Assembly (NCBI GenBank): GCA_018398765.1
Contig: JAHBMJ010005467.1
Location: 1 to 64,000, forward strand
Source of the DNA: Chromera velia
Lineage: Eukaryota; Sar; Chromeraceae
Reading direction: 5' to 3'
Length of the DNA stretch: 64,000 nucleotides
Shown: positions 25,578-38,263 of the stretch, in pieces
How the letters are laid out: each line of letters opens with the position of its first letter
Position numbering within the stretch: position 1 is the first letter of the stretch
Made by a program: the position numbers and the translations under genes
The notes under the pieces: model-generated
Seen by the model: only the letters and a program-made list of their open reading frames with translations
Told to the model about the DNA's origin: nothing
Databases searched by the model: none

Positions 25578-27175
25578 AACACACATGCAAACACACACGC
25601 AAAATCACACGCACGCAAACGCACGCACACTTCTTACGTCATTCCTTCGATCGATTCGCTTTTTCCTCTGTTCCTCCCTTCCTTCCTTCCCTCCTTCCTT
25701 CCTTCCTTCCTTTCCATAAAGCCTGACGGGACCAAGAAGGAGTCCGCCAGTCATGCAGTGCACAGGAAGGACTCACACCACACCGCACCACACCAAACTT
25801 GAGGAGAGGAAGGAAGTGCTGCATGCAACAAGGAACAGTCTCTCCAAAAAATTGAAAACGCATCAGTGCATTTACATGAGTCAACTTCTGACTCTTTCGC
25901 ATCCTGAGACAGAGAAGGACGGGCAGACAGACAGACAGACAGACAGATGGAAGGCATGCAAGAGGAAGAACGGAACGAAGGAGTGAGTGAAGGAAAGAAG
26001 GAAAGGAAGGAAGAAAGAAAACAAAGATACAAAGAAAGGTAAGAGAGAGAGAGTACAATTAGACAGTATGTTGTTTTCTCAGCGAGAAAATCAACCAAAA
26101 GGCTTTTTTTACAATCTGGAATCTCTTCCGTTTCTTCCTGTCAATTTCTCTCTCCCTTTCCTTGCCCCCTTCTGTCTCGAATCCCTCATGCATCAGCAGG
26201 TTGAGCGGGTCCTCGAAAGAAAAAGTGGTGAAGAAGTATATTACACACACAGACTGCGTGCCTGTGACGAAACAAAAGAAAAAGCAGGTGGTTGCTTTGG
26301 GATATTTTTTCCTCTCCTGTTCTCATGCCGGCTTCATCTTTTCACCAATTCATTTGCCGGCCTGCCTGCACCTGCGATGACTATCATGACATGCCACGTT
26401 TCTTTGACGTCAAGTGACCAAATCGCAGTTCCATCCCTCCAGGTTGCTTCCTCGTCCTCGTCCTCGATGCTTACAATGATTGATCTTCCTTTCATCAGCG
26501 TGCACGACAGTGTGAATACAAGACAATACCGAACGACCAAACTCAGGCCAAAAAAGATGTGCTTCTTGACATGCAGAAGATGGCAATGGTGACTTGATGA
26601 TAGCAGCAACACAATCATCGGCAGCAATGCAAGAACACAAAAAACGAGACTCAAAGTGCAAAATTGTCACTGGACGGACGTTTCTGTCCGTCGCCCCTTT
26701 CCTCCGACGCACCCTCCAGCAACGTATTCATTCCATTCATTCTGCCCAAGTCAAACGAAGAGCCCATCTGGACGCGACAAAACTGAAAGAGAGAGAGAGA
26801 AGGAATCGCCGCACGCGAAGAATCGATCAAGAGAGATGAGAAGGACAGCTGTATGAAGGGAGCACAGACAAAGGAAAGGAGAGCCAGAAAGAGGGAAGGA
26901 AGAAACAATTGAAATCAGCAATTAAAGAAGCAAGAATAGAATGAAGGCAAGGGTGAGGCATCAAAAAAGAGTACAGCGTCTTCAGGGTACATTAGAGACG
27001 CAAGGCGAAGGAAAAGCCCCGCAACCAAAGCCAGCCATTGTTCTTTGATCTTCAACTTAGATCTCTCTTCACACCTCTCCTACTCTCCATCTTCCACGTG
27101 CTTGGTCAGTCTGTCCGATTTCTTCTTGCCTGTGCGTTAGTCGTTCAGGGATCAGGCAAGAGAGATGATCACTCA
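24715..27175. other. Intergenic region, no gene recognised
   Basis: The left part up to about 25.1 kb is AT-rich and gene-free. From 25.4 to 27.1 kb there are CA, CTTC and GACA repeats and the presumed 3' flank of the CBM20 gene. A minus-strand stretch near 26340-26560 (with SIEDEDEEATWRDGTAIW) looks vaguely protein-like, but I could not link it by splice phase to any gene. Confidence 0.4.
25501..25625. repeat. ACGC and CA microsatellite cluster
   Basis: About 125 bp of ACGC repeats, then (CA)n, then interrupted CAAA/CACG repeats. No exon is recognised on either side, so no splice role can be assigned. Confidence 0.85.
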
Positions 27176-27945
27176 CTACCCTTTGTGGGGCTGTCTCCTT
27201 CCTTGACCTGGAGCCGGGGCCGGGGCCTGTCCTGTGGGGGCAGGTCTTCCTCTTCCATTTCCATTTCCGTTGGTGGAGGGGGGGGCGGGTCTATGGACGG
27301 CGTAGGCAGGTCGTCCAGCAGGGGCCTGAGGGGGCTGCTTCTGGGGTCCTGATACCGTCCTCGGCCCTGTGGGGGCGGGGGGTGACTTGGTCTTTGGCGG
27401 GTTTGTTTGGACAGGGGAACGGGCAGCAGGGGAGGGGGAAGGGGAGCCGTTCTTGGAGATCGGCTTCTTGACAACAGAAGGGGGGACGGCAGGGGCGGGC
27501 TCCTCCTTCGCTGCAGCTTTTTCTCTCTCGATTGGTTTTGTTGGTTCCTCCACGGGGGGCTTCTTCTTTTCTTCTTCCTTCTTTTGCACTTCCTCCTCCT
27601 GGGTTCGGGGGGTCCCTGCAGGGTGCTCTGGAGTGTGGGGCATAGTCCCTGCCTCCTCTTTCTCTGCCTCCGGCTCTGGTTGCTCCTTCGTCTTTCCTGT
27701 CTCCTTCTCGGTGGAGGGCATTGCAGCGCCATCCCCACCTGTGCCCGCAGTCTCTGTGGCGCAGGCAGGAGACTCGAGAACGTCAAATTGCTGCGTCTCC
27801 ATCTCGAGGAGGGGGAGGGGAGGGACGTGCTCATGCACATTCTTGTAGGGGAGCGTGAGGCATCGGTTGTTGTCAAAGGACTCCCAGACGACACCTCCGT
27901 CAGCCCTCCTGATGATGTATTTGTACTCCATCTGCATCATTCAAC

Positions 27946-27976
<31 letters not shown>

Positions 27977-28882
27977 GCATTCATATTGACAACTGTGGCG
28001 AGGGGACAGTGAATGTTGCCTTGGTGTCTCTAGCCCGACGTGCGAAGATCTCGTCTCCCACAAGGCCCTCTCTCTCTCACTTTGCAACCGCGTTTGTTTG
28101 AGAATCTCTCTCCCTCCCCACTCAAACCTCTCATTCACCTTGCCTCCCTTGTGTAGGAGAGAGACGGAGGGGCACCTTTCTCCTTCCAACCCTCCTTGTG
28201 ATTGTGTGTGCATGGATCGGCATGTGTCTGTAAGACGGTCGCTCTCCTGCAACCAGGCAGCCCTACTTCGCACCAGACAGAAACCACTCTCCCTCTCCCT
28301 TTCTCTCTCTCTCACACGTACACACTCTCTTACTCACTCTTTCTCCCTGTTTGCATGCACATCTTTCTTCCTTCGTTCTGGTGAAATGGTCTGAAGCACA
28401 CAGCTGCTGTGTGTAAGAGAGCTCAGTGTTCAAGCGAAACCTATGCAGCCGCTGCTCACCCACCCACCCACCCACCCTGTCTCCAGCCTCTGTCTCGGAG
28501 AAGTGGACCTTCCCCTTCCAGAGAGGCCACGAGTCGGCGTCCGTCTCCAGCGTCACGGCAGACTCGGGACTCCAGCCTCCGATCTCGCTTTCACTCCCGA
28601 CGACAGCTGCATACAGGGGACGAAAGATTGCAAACAAAGACAGAAACGGAGACAGCCACGCATACCAACAGAAAGACATACAGGCAGGCAGGCAGGCAGG
28701 CACACCCACGCACACATAAAGAGAGAAAACCAGAGGGAAAATGAAAGATGGAGAGAGAGTGAGGTAACCGTGGGGGTGAGGACAGCCATGGGAAGGGAAT
28801 CTGGAGGAGACTCGAACATACCAAGTGTGTCGCCCAGAGTGGTACTGCTGCACTCGACTGCGAAGTGGACGGTCGTCATCAC
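27176..28882 (-). CDS. CBM20 starch-binding protein with Pro/Lys-rich tail
   Basis: Exons 28822-28882, 28476-28606 and 27176-27931 join in phase to 315 residues with GT-AG introns. Residues 1-92 form one complete CBM20 module: VHFAVECSSTTLGDTL (strand 1), VVGSESEIGGWSPESAV (first binding-site Trp), SWPLWKGKVHF, EYKYIIRRADGGVVWES (second Trp) and NNRCLTLP. CBM20 modules bind raw starch and other alpha-glucans. The remaining 220 residues are disordered, with Glu/Lys then Pro/Ser-rich stretches and a Gly/Arg-rich end, and no catalytic domain. There is no signal or transit peptide at the chosen Met, so a cytosolic glucan-associated role is likely. It could be a targeting subunit, as in other CBM20 plus tail proteins. 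A longer C-terminus is possible if the GTAGTGAG after the last Lys codon is used as a donor. Confidence 0.85.
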
Positions 28883-29637
28883 GAAGGGAGAGAAGACGTA
28901 CTACGTGCTCTGTTGTGACACTGGGCTTCTTAAATCTCTTCTTGATCTTCTTGGAAAGAGGACCTGGCTATTGAGTGAGCTGGAATTCAAGGCACTAAAA
29001 TCAATGATCAAAGTCTGACACGGCAGTTCAAAGCAGTAAGATTCTGCAAGCACTTATATATCGCAAGAATCCGTACTCGAGATCCGGGTTCAGTTTGACT
29101 TCTTAGCTGCCAATGAGGCTCATTATGAGAGTCAGAAACTTTGGGAGAATCGCTCTGTTTACAGATCCTGAAGGCCGCGTAGACGTGGGTAGACGGTTGG
29201 GACTTGAACAGGTGGAGACGGCAGCTAGCATCTGTGTCCCGCGGTGCGCGCGCGCTCGCGCGTTTTGCGCGCGGCGTCCAGTGTGGAAGAAACAGCACAT
29301 GCAAAAAAAGTCCTGCAATATTCGCGATTCAATGATGAAACAACATGTACCATAGCAACACCACTCTTACGCAGGCCGGCTCATATTATAACATCTCGTC
29401 TCAAGGTACGTGCCTGACTGATTTTCAATTGTTGGGTGAACAATTCAGCTGGCCTTAAGGAAAATCCATGTCTTTTTATTGCGGATGTACGGGGTCTTCA
29501 CCCAATTGGGAGGAGGAGACTGTTCAAGGAAGTGTCTAAGCGAGACGAAACGCTAGCTGATTCTTATGTACCACAACTCCATCGCCGACTATTCCACCAC
29601 CACCACCATCCTCAGGCTGAAGAAAAGTGCGAATGCT

Positions 29638-30006
29638 TCAAGGAGAAAGAAAAGAGGGCTTGACTTCAGCTGGTTCGAATTTGTTGATATGTTGACAAAT
29701 GAATGTACCCCATGGCAACTTACGTCCTCCAGAACCTTCATTTGTATATATATCCTCAGCATTTTCTACGGGTTTCGTCTCGGTCTGTTTCAGCTTGAAC
29801 ACCCTTCTCCGGTCAATTTCTTCAACTAGGTGCCGTAATTCTGTGACATTTCGGCCTTGAGTCATTGCAAAGTTACTGGCTTTCAAGCTGTGTCTACGCA
29901 GAACACCCCTCCGTTTACAAAAGGTTGAGTACCTCTCTACTACTCTCTGCCGTGTTTTTCTTTGAATGAGGGAGATTTTTTCTGTGGTCTTTCGAGCTTC
30001 AAGCAT
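29638..30006 (-). CDS. Unrecognised open frame, possible gene fragment
   Basis: This 122-codon open stretch is basic and not low-complexity (RNVTELRHLVEEIDRRRVF, then GRKLPWGTFICQHINKFEP). That sets it apart from the repeat-driven frames around it. Nearby minus-strand stretches at 30072-30296 and 30344-30559 have similar composition. I recognise no domain and found no splice-phase link. It could be an exon of an unknown gene or a decayed mobile-element protein. Confidence 0.25.
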   Translation of the reverse strand: MLEARKTTEKISLIQRKTRQRVVERYSTFCKRRGVLRRHSLKASNFAMTQGRNVTELRHLVEEIDRRRVFKLKQTETKPVENAEDIYTNEGSGGRKLPWGTFICQHINKFEPAEVKPSFLSP

Positions 30007-30580
30007 TCTGTCTTCTCCGTTTGACTCCTTTTCTTCCCTCTGGTGCTTCTTGTCTCACCGTAGTCTGTTCTTCATGCGGAGAACGAGGGGTCGTGCTTAT
30101 TGGTTTTTGTTTTTGTTTCATCCTCTTTCATTTCAGGAAGTATTTTCAAGTGTAAAACAATGGGCGCGAGCTGGTAAAAATGAAGCTGTGCCTCATAGAT
30201 AGTGTGAATCGTCAGTTTGCAACACCGGGCTTTTTGTCTCTTCGGGACATCATTGGGGATGATGAAGACTATCTGACTACGTCTCCCCCCTCGCATAGCA
30301 GGCTATGCGAATTAAAGGCGTTGCCATCTATTTGGGGTCTGGTCTAAATTAAGGAGAGTACTTTCTTTATGCGGTCCTTCAGTTTCCACCTCCACACCCG
30401 CAATTCTAGTTTTGCTGCTTTTCGGAATCTATGCTTTTCTCCTGCACCCTTTCTTAGAATACAACAGTACAGGCGGGTGCCGGTTTTTAGGCAGTGGCTC
30501 AAAGCCTCCATGCTTTTTATTTTTACTGGGTAAGTCTTCAGACCATCACCGTAGACCACTTTGTATGGTTCTCAACTATC

Positions 30581-30835
30581 TTCTTTCCTTCCTTCCTTTC
30601 TTTCTTTCTTTCTTTCTTTTTTTCTTTCTTTCTTTCTTTCTTCCTTCCTTCCTTTCTTTCTTCCTTCCTTCCTTCCTTTCTTCCTTCTTTCCTTCCTTCC
30701 TTCCTTCCTTCCTTTCTTCATCTTTTTTCCTTCTTTCCTTCCCTCCTTCCTTCTTTCTTTCCTTCCCTTCCTTCCTTCCTTCCTTCCTTCCTTCCTTTCT
30801 TCCTTTCTTTCTTTCTTTCTTCCTTCCTTTCTTCT
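30581..30835. repeat. CTTT/CCTT satellite
   Basis: About 250 bp of TTTC and TTCC repeats. The Phe/Leu/Pro/Ser-rich open frames across it are artefacts of the repeat in all three phases. Confidence 0.9.
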
Positions 30836-31214
30836 AGGGGAGACCTTCCTTCCTTCCTCTCATGGCTTCCTCTATTCTTTCTGGCTGATTGATTGACTCA
30901 CTGATCTATTTTCTTCTCACTGACATGATCGCTCTCTTACTGCTCTGTCCGATCTCCATGTAGACCGATCGTGGTTACAGAGGGAAAATGAGTATCTGGC
31001 AAGTGATTAAATCTTTAGGGCACCAGAACAACGCTATATAATTGTCCCTCCGGGGTCGGGAAGGATCGAGACTCTTGCAATTATGATGAGAAATGGGGTG
31101 GAGGCGTGGATGTCGAAACGTAGTTGGCCTGAGTCGTCCACACAGGGTAGGGAAAGATAGGGAGGGGGCAAAAGAAAAAGAATAATCAACTGTCAGCCGA
31201 GTCATTGCAAAGGA

Positions 31215-34200
31215 AAAACCAAGGTCAGCAGGTTCTTCTCTCCTACAGAGAGCAGTAGCTAAAGGGAAGGAGAAGCAAGGGAGGCAAAGAGGGGAGAATG
31301 GAGATAATGCATCTGCTGAGGCTGATGTTGACATAGTGGATGTGTATGGCGACATCAGATCCTTTTTGCATGGGTCTAGTGGATTTGGAGTCCATCATTC
31401 TCGATCATTAAAGATATGAAAAGAAAGAGTTGGATGAACTCGGACGTGCTATGAGGGAATTTGAGGGACTTCTGGTGAACTCGTTAGCTGTTTCCTCCAG
31501 CAGCAAGCCGTCAGTCAATTCTCTATTCTATCCTTGTCTTCTGCATGCAAATTCTGTTCTGTTTCCTACCTTTTTATATTTTTGTTTTTCTGTCTGCTGG
31601 GGAGTTCTTGCAGTAAATAGGCTTTGCTATATTGCTGAGCCTTGATGCTTGGTGTCCTCGAAGATGCTGGAAGATTTTGGGAACTGTTTTCATTTTTGAC
31701 ACTTGATGCTTTGCTCTCCTTATAGCGTGAAGCATCCAAGAAAGTAAGAGAACAATTGGAGACAGGAGAGCTGGACCTCAAAAAGCAGAAAAAGAAAGAG
31801 GAAAGGTCAGTGTTCATTGATACAAATGATTGATCTAGCGATTGATGCCTGACCAACCCGATCGCATTCAAGTGTGCTTTCCGCTTATAGAGACTGCTGT
31901 AACGCCGGGGTACTATATTCTTCTGTTATCCCTATATACCTTACTTATCCCCCCAATCAAGCTCAAAGCAGACCATCTATACGTTTCATTCCACCCTGGA
32001 TTTTTGATACGGAAGTCACTGTCGCTTGCTCCACACCAAGTAGAGAGGCTTGCTTCTGTTCCAAAGACATCTGGCTATATTCCTTTTCCTTTTGCTTGAA
32101 AGCATTTGAGAGCCGGCGTCTCTCCAATATTCTCTGAGTCTCAGCTCCCTTCTTTATCATGCTCCACTACATATGTACCCTCTGTAGGCAGAAACGCCAA
32201 AAGTATGAGATACGGCAATGCCATATGGTGGCACGAGCGCTGCAACATGCACACTACAGAGTGAAGGAGAAGCTGGGGAGAGGAAGCTGTGGTAAGCAAT
32301 TCTAATGTAATGGACGTTGCCGGCAATAGTAGGGCAAAGAGAATGGGGTTGCAGAATGGTTGTTGAAGTGAGGTTCTGTTCCATTCATCCACCCTCTAAG
32401 AAAACGAAGAAATGGACAAACAGAAGGGGGATAAGAGAGGCAGACTGATAGACTGACAGACTCATATACAGAGAGGGAGATTCAGAAAAAAACTATCAAC
32501 TGAAAATGAGGCCGCGGCCAAGAAGCACTGCCAAGGTAAGTACACCCATGCCCTAACATTGCTGTCTTCATTCTGTATGATCCTTTTTCCACCGCCCCTT
32601 TTCTATTCTTTGCAAAGACAGTTCACATAGAGAACGAGTGATGCATAGCCACATACAGGAATTAACAGTCCGCATAAAATTACCACGTATTTTTCAAATC
32701 AGCCACATAAAACAGTCACTGACACGTCTCAAAGTCTGCGTCTTCTTAGGAAGTTTCAGACATACACACTGTCTCTCTGTTGCATCATTGCCCAGATGGA
32801 CGACCAAACGATCAAAGCGATAGCAGGAATGTATGGCGCTCTGCTAGGAAAAGAGAATGGTTGGATGGATGCGGTGGATATCATTTTGGGGTGTTAGGTC
32901 TCCTTGTCAGGAAAGAACGCCACTAAGAGTGGACGGAATGCAGCAGACTCTGAGGCATTGGAGAGGGAGATCGGGCTCAAACGGAGGCCCTAGCTTCTTC
33001 AATACTAACGTCACCATCTATAAACGGTACTTCAGGGAGTGGAAGGTGCACGTGCCGCACAAGGGCACCCTTACCTTGAAGGCCGCCGTGGATCGAGTAC
33101 ATAGTCAGCATGTCTCCCTGAGAGCATGGTGTGGGAAAGGCAAAGAATGAGTGGAGGGAAGAAAAAGAAAATTTAATGTGAAGAGAAGTGTTCAGGCCCT
33201 TCAAGTACCTTCACTCAATGGAAGTATTAGCGTACCATGAGTGTGCTGCCCCATTCCTTTAGCATGGGGAGGGGGGGGGCGTAACGCACGGCTTCACCAC
33301 GTGGCAGCACGGCCCCCCCCCCGTGCCACAAAAAAAGGCTGCCGCGCGGCACGGCCCTACCGGGCGGCCGTACAACACGACAGTAAAATTTTCTCTAGTG
33401 TGCGTTAGGCTTTTAACTCTTGGCTGGTAGAAGAGGCACTCAATAGCAGTCAACTGCCCCGCTCTCCTCTTTTTTCCTTTTTCAGTATCTTTTTCAGCAT
33501 CCACATATTGACGTTGACCTAGACGTTAACCCGTTAGCAAGAAGAAAGGGGGGGGGCAATGCAAGGAGACGACATTGAGATTGACCGAGTTACATTATTT
33601 AGTATGTTATTTAATGGTTTACTGCACGGCACGGCCCCCTTCCCATGCTACAAGCCCGGACCGCGCTCCGCACGGCCTGGGGGGGGGTCCTGTACGGCTG
33701 GCTGGACCAGGACCCCTCCCCCCCGATATCACCCCCCTATATTTGCCATCTCGATTTTATTTCTTCCTATCACCAATTTTACCTTCCCTTTGCCTTCTTT
33801 TCCCTTTGGTCATCTCCCTTAAACCGTTTTGGTTCCTTTATCGATTTCTTGCGTGGTGTCTCTCATAGAAATGAACCGGCTGCCACGTATGTAGTTGATT
33901 TCTGCTTTGCTTACAGGCAAGGTGTGGGCGTTCACGGACCTTCAGACGGGTATAGAGGTGGCTGTAAAGGAGATGAACTTGCACCTAAGTGATGAGAGAC
34001 TGCAGATCGATGCCATGAAGGACTGGCGAGAACTTGCTCTCTTGTCAATGAACAGACTCTTCTACCCATCCCTCTTTAAATTGCTGGGCGTGCTTCTACC
34101 TCAAAACTGGACTACATTTGAGGTATGTCCATCTGTTAAAAATATTTCCTGCTGCCTCTTGGTTTTATTTTTTTTAATTTCGGACCTTCCGCTTCTGTGT

Positions 34201-34865
34201 TTGACCCAGGCGTACCCGCTGTTGTTGATTTTTTTTGGCCCTAGGTTTTCTGGAGTGTCTTTCATTTGTTCCTTTCTTTACAGCTCTGTCGGTCATCTTA
34301 TCTCCGCAATTGCAGCCTTGAAGTTGTCTTTGTTTTGCTTGAAACTGGTCTTTCACCACTTCTCTTCGTCTTTCTAAATTCTCTTGCATGTTTGCAGGAG
34401 GTTTGTCTGATAGTGGAGAGTCTCCCTATAGACCTGAGCAAGTTCTTGAAGACCCCTGCTCAGCTGCAAGACTGAGGAGAACATCAAGTCCATAGTCTAC
34501 AACTGCTTGTTGGGCTTGCACTATATCCACAAGAGGTGAGTTATCCACCGAGATCTGAATTTCAAACAGTGAAACCGGGAAATCTTTTCCTTGACGTGAC
34601 GACAATGACTGTGAAGCTCTGGTCAGTCACTCAGCAGTCTGCTTCCATTAGTGTTTTAACTACGGGTCTCGGGATACTCAGGAAAAGACTTTACGTCTGA
34701 GTGCATGCTGTTCATGTGGACTCAGATTTAGATCACTGTTGAAGTTCCCTTTCATCATTTTTGTCTCAACATACGTCAATAACCTTCCTTCTTTCGGATG
34801 TTTTTCCCCTGTGTGTTGCTGTCTATCCTCCTAATAGTATGCTTCCCTACATCTTTATTTCTCTT

Positions 34866-34907
<42 letters not shown>

Positions 34908-37250
34908 CTACTTTGAACATGTACATCACCCAATCAATCATTTTTCTACACCATCTTTGCTATGAGGGCCATTATTTTTACATGCGTTTGCCTTGAGAAC
35001 TTTCTGCATTAGTTATAATTCGGTGGTCATTTGTCAACCGTTATTTTGTCATATTTTATTTTTTTGCACCCACTGATCATAGATCAGCGCTGTTCACCAA
35101 TCACTCACATTCTCCTGAAATGCAGGTCTGCTTCGAGTTCGGTGAGCAGGCCCTGAAAGCAGAAGAAGCTCGAGTGGAGAAAGCTGCTGAGGTCACAGCT
35201 GATATGACATAGAGTGGGGAAGCCCTCAATTTGAAAGTGGCGCAGGAGAATCTAAGGAATCTGGACGGCGACTTCTGGAAGAATTTCAGGGTTCTTTTGA
35301 AAAAGGAGCGAAAGGCGAAGATAGTGACAAAGAATGTAGGTCCTTGAAGGTGCTTAGCCCTCTCACTCTTTCAGTTTCTCTTTCCATGATGCAGCACTTA
35401 TTCTTACATAGAAGTGTACACAAATTTTCTTTTTGTATGTCCTGGAGCGAGTCGCACTTTTGAATTAACATTAGACGTTCTACGTTTGTCAGTTTTTCTT
35501 TCTGGTATCAATCAGGCCGGGACGAAACGTTTCCAAATCAATGCACTACCCTGCATGCCTCAACTCATCCACTCCACTCAAGCAGGCGCTTTCCTTCCGT
35601 ATGCTAGTCCGTACGTCATCGTAAAATTGCTTGCAAGCCTCCGCCAAAGACCATGCAGGGAAGCCCCCGGCCGACGGAAAGCCTCGGGGGGGTGGCCCAG
35701 AGGGGTCATCATCCAGCGGAGGTCCCCCCCCTCCCCCTCTTCTTAGTCCTAGAGGCGATGGTGGCAGGGGGGGGGAAATCTGGGATGAAGCGACAGCAGG
35801 GACCTTCTCGGTCTGCAGGGTCTAATCACGGGTCTAACAAAATAGGTCTGGTCTGATTGGGCGCTCGGACAGTCCACACATACGGGGTATTATTTTCTCT
35901 TAAAGTATTGTATAGGTAGGAATGCAAGTGCGGTATTAACATAAAAGCATCTGATTCAGAACTGTTCTTGTTGGGCTCTGTGTATGCTTGTATGTGTATG
36001 CACATGTATTCGGTCATCTTTTGCTCATGCAGTATCACATTCCTCGCTGCTTGTCCCCACTTTGTCGAGGCTGTCTCTTTCTCTCGCGATCCGTTTTTCC
36101 CAAGCCTCTCTCTATCTCTCTGTCTCTCTCTCGATTCCGTTTTGTTCTATTGCTTTACCTCCTCCCCAGCTGCCTGTCTCCATCTTTTTTCATCGTGCTA
36201 CCTTTTGACATCGTTCTGGGTCGATTTTGTTCCACTCTTTCTCGCATGACATTGTGCTTGCAATTCACTTCCCTTCCCTCCCCCTCCCTCTTTTTTCCCC
36301 ATGCTATAATGCACTGCAGAAAGAGGTGATCGATGGACTGGGAGCGGCACAGTTTGCAAATGATGAGATCCTGGTGATCGATGGTCGTGAGGCTCCGCGG
36401 TGATTTCCTGATTGCTCTCCTGCCTGCCTATTTGCCTGTTATTCCGACAAGATTCCTACCCACCCTAACACCGTTTGTCTCTCTGTTTGTTTGTCTGTCT
36501 GTCCCTCTGAAAAGAAAATAAAAGACAAAAAGGACTTATTCGTATGCTCACCTACCTGTTTATGTCTCTGCTTGCAGGAAAACATGAGAGTCTTCTTGAA
36601 GGCAACCACGCGGATTGAGAAGGGAAACGATATCCTAAGCTCGTCAGTCTCAGACTGTTAGTCTGTCAGTCAGCCTGTCAATCAGTCTATCAGTAAGTTT
36701 GTCAGTCAGTTTGTCAGTCAGCCTCTCTGTCAGTCTATCAGTCAGTCCGTCTGTCTTCTGAAAGAAAGGAAGAGAAAAAGGAAAGAAAAGACGATACGGG
36801 GAAATTTAAACTCCATGACAGGGAGGGACTAGGAGGAGCTTGAAGGTCAGTCTATACTTTTGTGATGACTTTCGATTAAACCTTATGGCATTTTTCCTTT
36901 AACCTGACTGGGATACAGGACTCAAAAACAAGAAAACGAGTGATTTTTTTTCATCTGCTTTTGTTCTTTCCGCCCCGTTCTCTTGTTTTGTTGTTTGTAC
37001 CACATGCGTACTGAGGGTCGGCTTCTTTGCCAAGAAAATTGTCAGTGACCAACCGTTTCTGCATAAATGCAGGACAGAGGGGGGCCATTGGTGGTTTGCC
37101 TATGGCAGAGGGGGGTTGTAGCGGTGGGGGGGGGGAACGAGGAGGAGGACCGTGTGGTTACCCGAGCTGCGTCTCGTCCTGGAGGGGAGACGTTTGTCTC
37201 TGGCAGGGAGGATGCGGGACGTACTACGGGGATGCTGTCGGGACCATAGC
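31215..37250 (+). pseudogene. MAPK-like (CMGC) protein kinase gene, decaying
   Basis: Three upstream exons still join in perfect phase. They are 31726-31805 (Lys/Glu coiled coil, REASKKVREQLETGELDLKK), 32188-32291 (YRVKEKLGRGSCG, the glycine loop) and 33917-34122 (KVWAFTDLQTGIEVAVKEM with the ATP-binding Lys, then WRELALL). Exon 34398 onward reads EVCLIVESLPIDLSKFLK, but the frame shifts near 34472. TEENIKSIVYNCLLGLHYIHKR follows in another frame, then a TGA. VIHRDL retains the catalytic Asp, but about 14 extra bases separate it from KPGNLFLDVTTMTVKLW, in yet another frame. Further exon-like blocks lie at about 35115-35336 (with an in-frame TAG), 35655-35800 (Gly/Pro-rich), 36321-36402 and 36579-36650. 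Clean splice sites beside broken catalytic core exons suggest recent loss; an assembly error is the alternative. Confidence 0.6.
33265..33375. other. GC-rich hairpin-forming insert
   Basis: Within AT-rich intron sequence lies a sharply GC-rich block with a C9-10 run flanked by near-complementary arms (GTGGCAGCACGG and CCGTGCCAC), followed by CGCGCGGCACGGCC words. A related block (GCACGGCACGGCCCCC) occurs near 33630-33740. It reads as a structured repeat insert; its identity is unknown. Confidence 0.45.
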
Positions 37251-37900
37251 CGGGGTTCTCGGCGCCCTTAGAGCCAGCCGCTGCTTGCTTTTGCCCCTTT
37301 TGATTCTTTGTGAGCGTTTGTAAGGCAGAGGGTGCGGAGGGTAAATGAGGAGACTGCGGTTTTTTTCGAGTCAAGTGGAATAGATAGACAAAAACGTTGA
37401 ACCCAGATACATATACACGTACACGTCCACACACAGAAGGAGAAAGAGAAAGAGAAACAGGGAGACAGGGAGAAAGAAAGAGAAAGGCGGTCCCGGCGAC
37501 ACGACTCGCCTACGGCTTTTCCTGAGCAGCAGCACAGGTTTCACCTCCTCCAGTTTCCAGCCTGGTTGCAGACCCTGTTTCCCCCCATAACGACTCAACA
37601 ATGGACCAACCTACGGCGACAACAGACGTGGGTTCCACTCTCGTTTCCCCCCCCCCACCATTGGACAACACTTTCTTAGACTATGGGTTCCACCGGGAAA
37701 GCGTTATAGAGAAGAGATAGAGCACGAACGTTTCTCAAGGACGTTCCACCATTCCAGTTCCACAACGCCCCCCTCCCTCTGACCCTCCTACAACACTTTC
37801 AGCAGCCCTCCCTCCTCCGATTGCATTTGCGACGACGTAGGCTCCAGGCAGCAACAAGCTCTCAAAAAAACTTGAAGAAGGAGAGGTAACTGCTACGACT

Positions 37901-38263
37901 TTGTTCCTTAAGGGACTGTTCGAATCAATGGATGAAGAAGAAGCGGAAAAGAAAGCAGCGGAAAAGATTTTCTGCGTCGGCACCGCAAGAAGATGCCCCA
38001 AAACTACGACCCGGAAGAGTACAACTGCCGTCACTGCAGGGATCGAGAGCTTATTCAGACGAAAGGCCATGACGCTCCACACGGCTGCCTGCGCACTCCG
38101 TCTAGCAGCTTCTTGCCCAGGCTGCGGAGTTCCGATACGGTCTTTGAGAGCCTTGCAATCATACGCAGAACACTGCGCAGAACTCCGTGATAACTTCGAG
38201 TCGGACTCTGGTTCAGAGGTCGGACTAGACGGAAGTGATTCGGATTCCAACACATCGGGGTCT
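37901..38263 (+). CDS. Unrecognised open frame before a TTTC satellite
   Basis: About 120 codons precede the repeat. They include an Asp/Glu/Lys-rich start (FESMDEEEAEKKAAEK), a CPGCG zinc-knuckle-like pair, and an acidic Ser-rich end (SDSGSEVGLDGSDSDSNTSG). The frame then runs into the satellite. An overlapping frame (NYDPEEYNCRHCRDREL) is equally protein-like. It may be the end of the kinase-region gene or an unrelated fragment. I do not recognise a family. Confidence 0.2.

Larger units (their letters stand above)
28883..31200. other. Intergenic region between the CBM20 gene and the kinase relic
   Basis: It holds the presumed CBM20 promoter side (a GCGCGCGCGCTCGCGCG patch near 29.25 kb), one minus-strand open frame listed separately, and a long CTTT satellite. 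No other feature is supported. Confidence 0.35.

Noticed and set aside
27169-27894. Overlapping minus-strand Arg/Pro-rich frame of 241 codons
   Set aside because: It is a shifted reading of the CBM20 tail exon. The CBM20 frame has the domain and the splice-phase links.
27369-28012. Plus-strand Gly/Leu-rich frames opposite the CBM20 gene
   Set aside because: Antisense shadows of a GC-rich proline tail.
30412-30896. Phe/Leu/Pro/Ser-rich open frames in three phases
   Set aside because: They are produced by the CTTT satellite. All phases are open and there is no start context or homologous motif.
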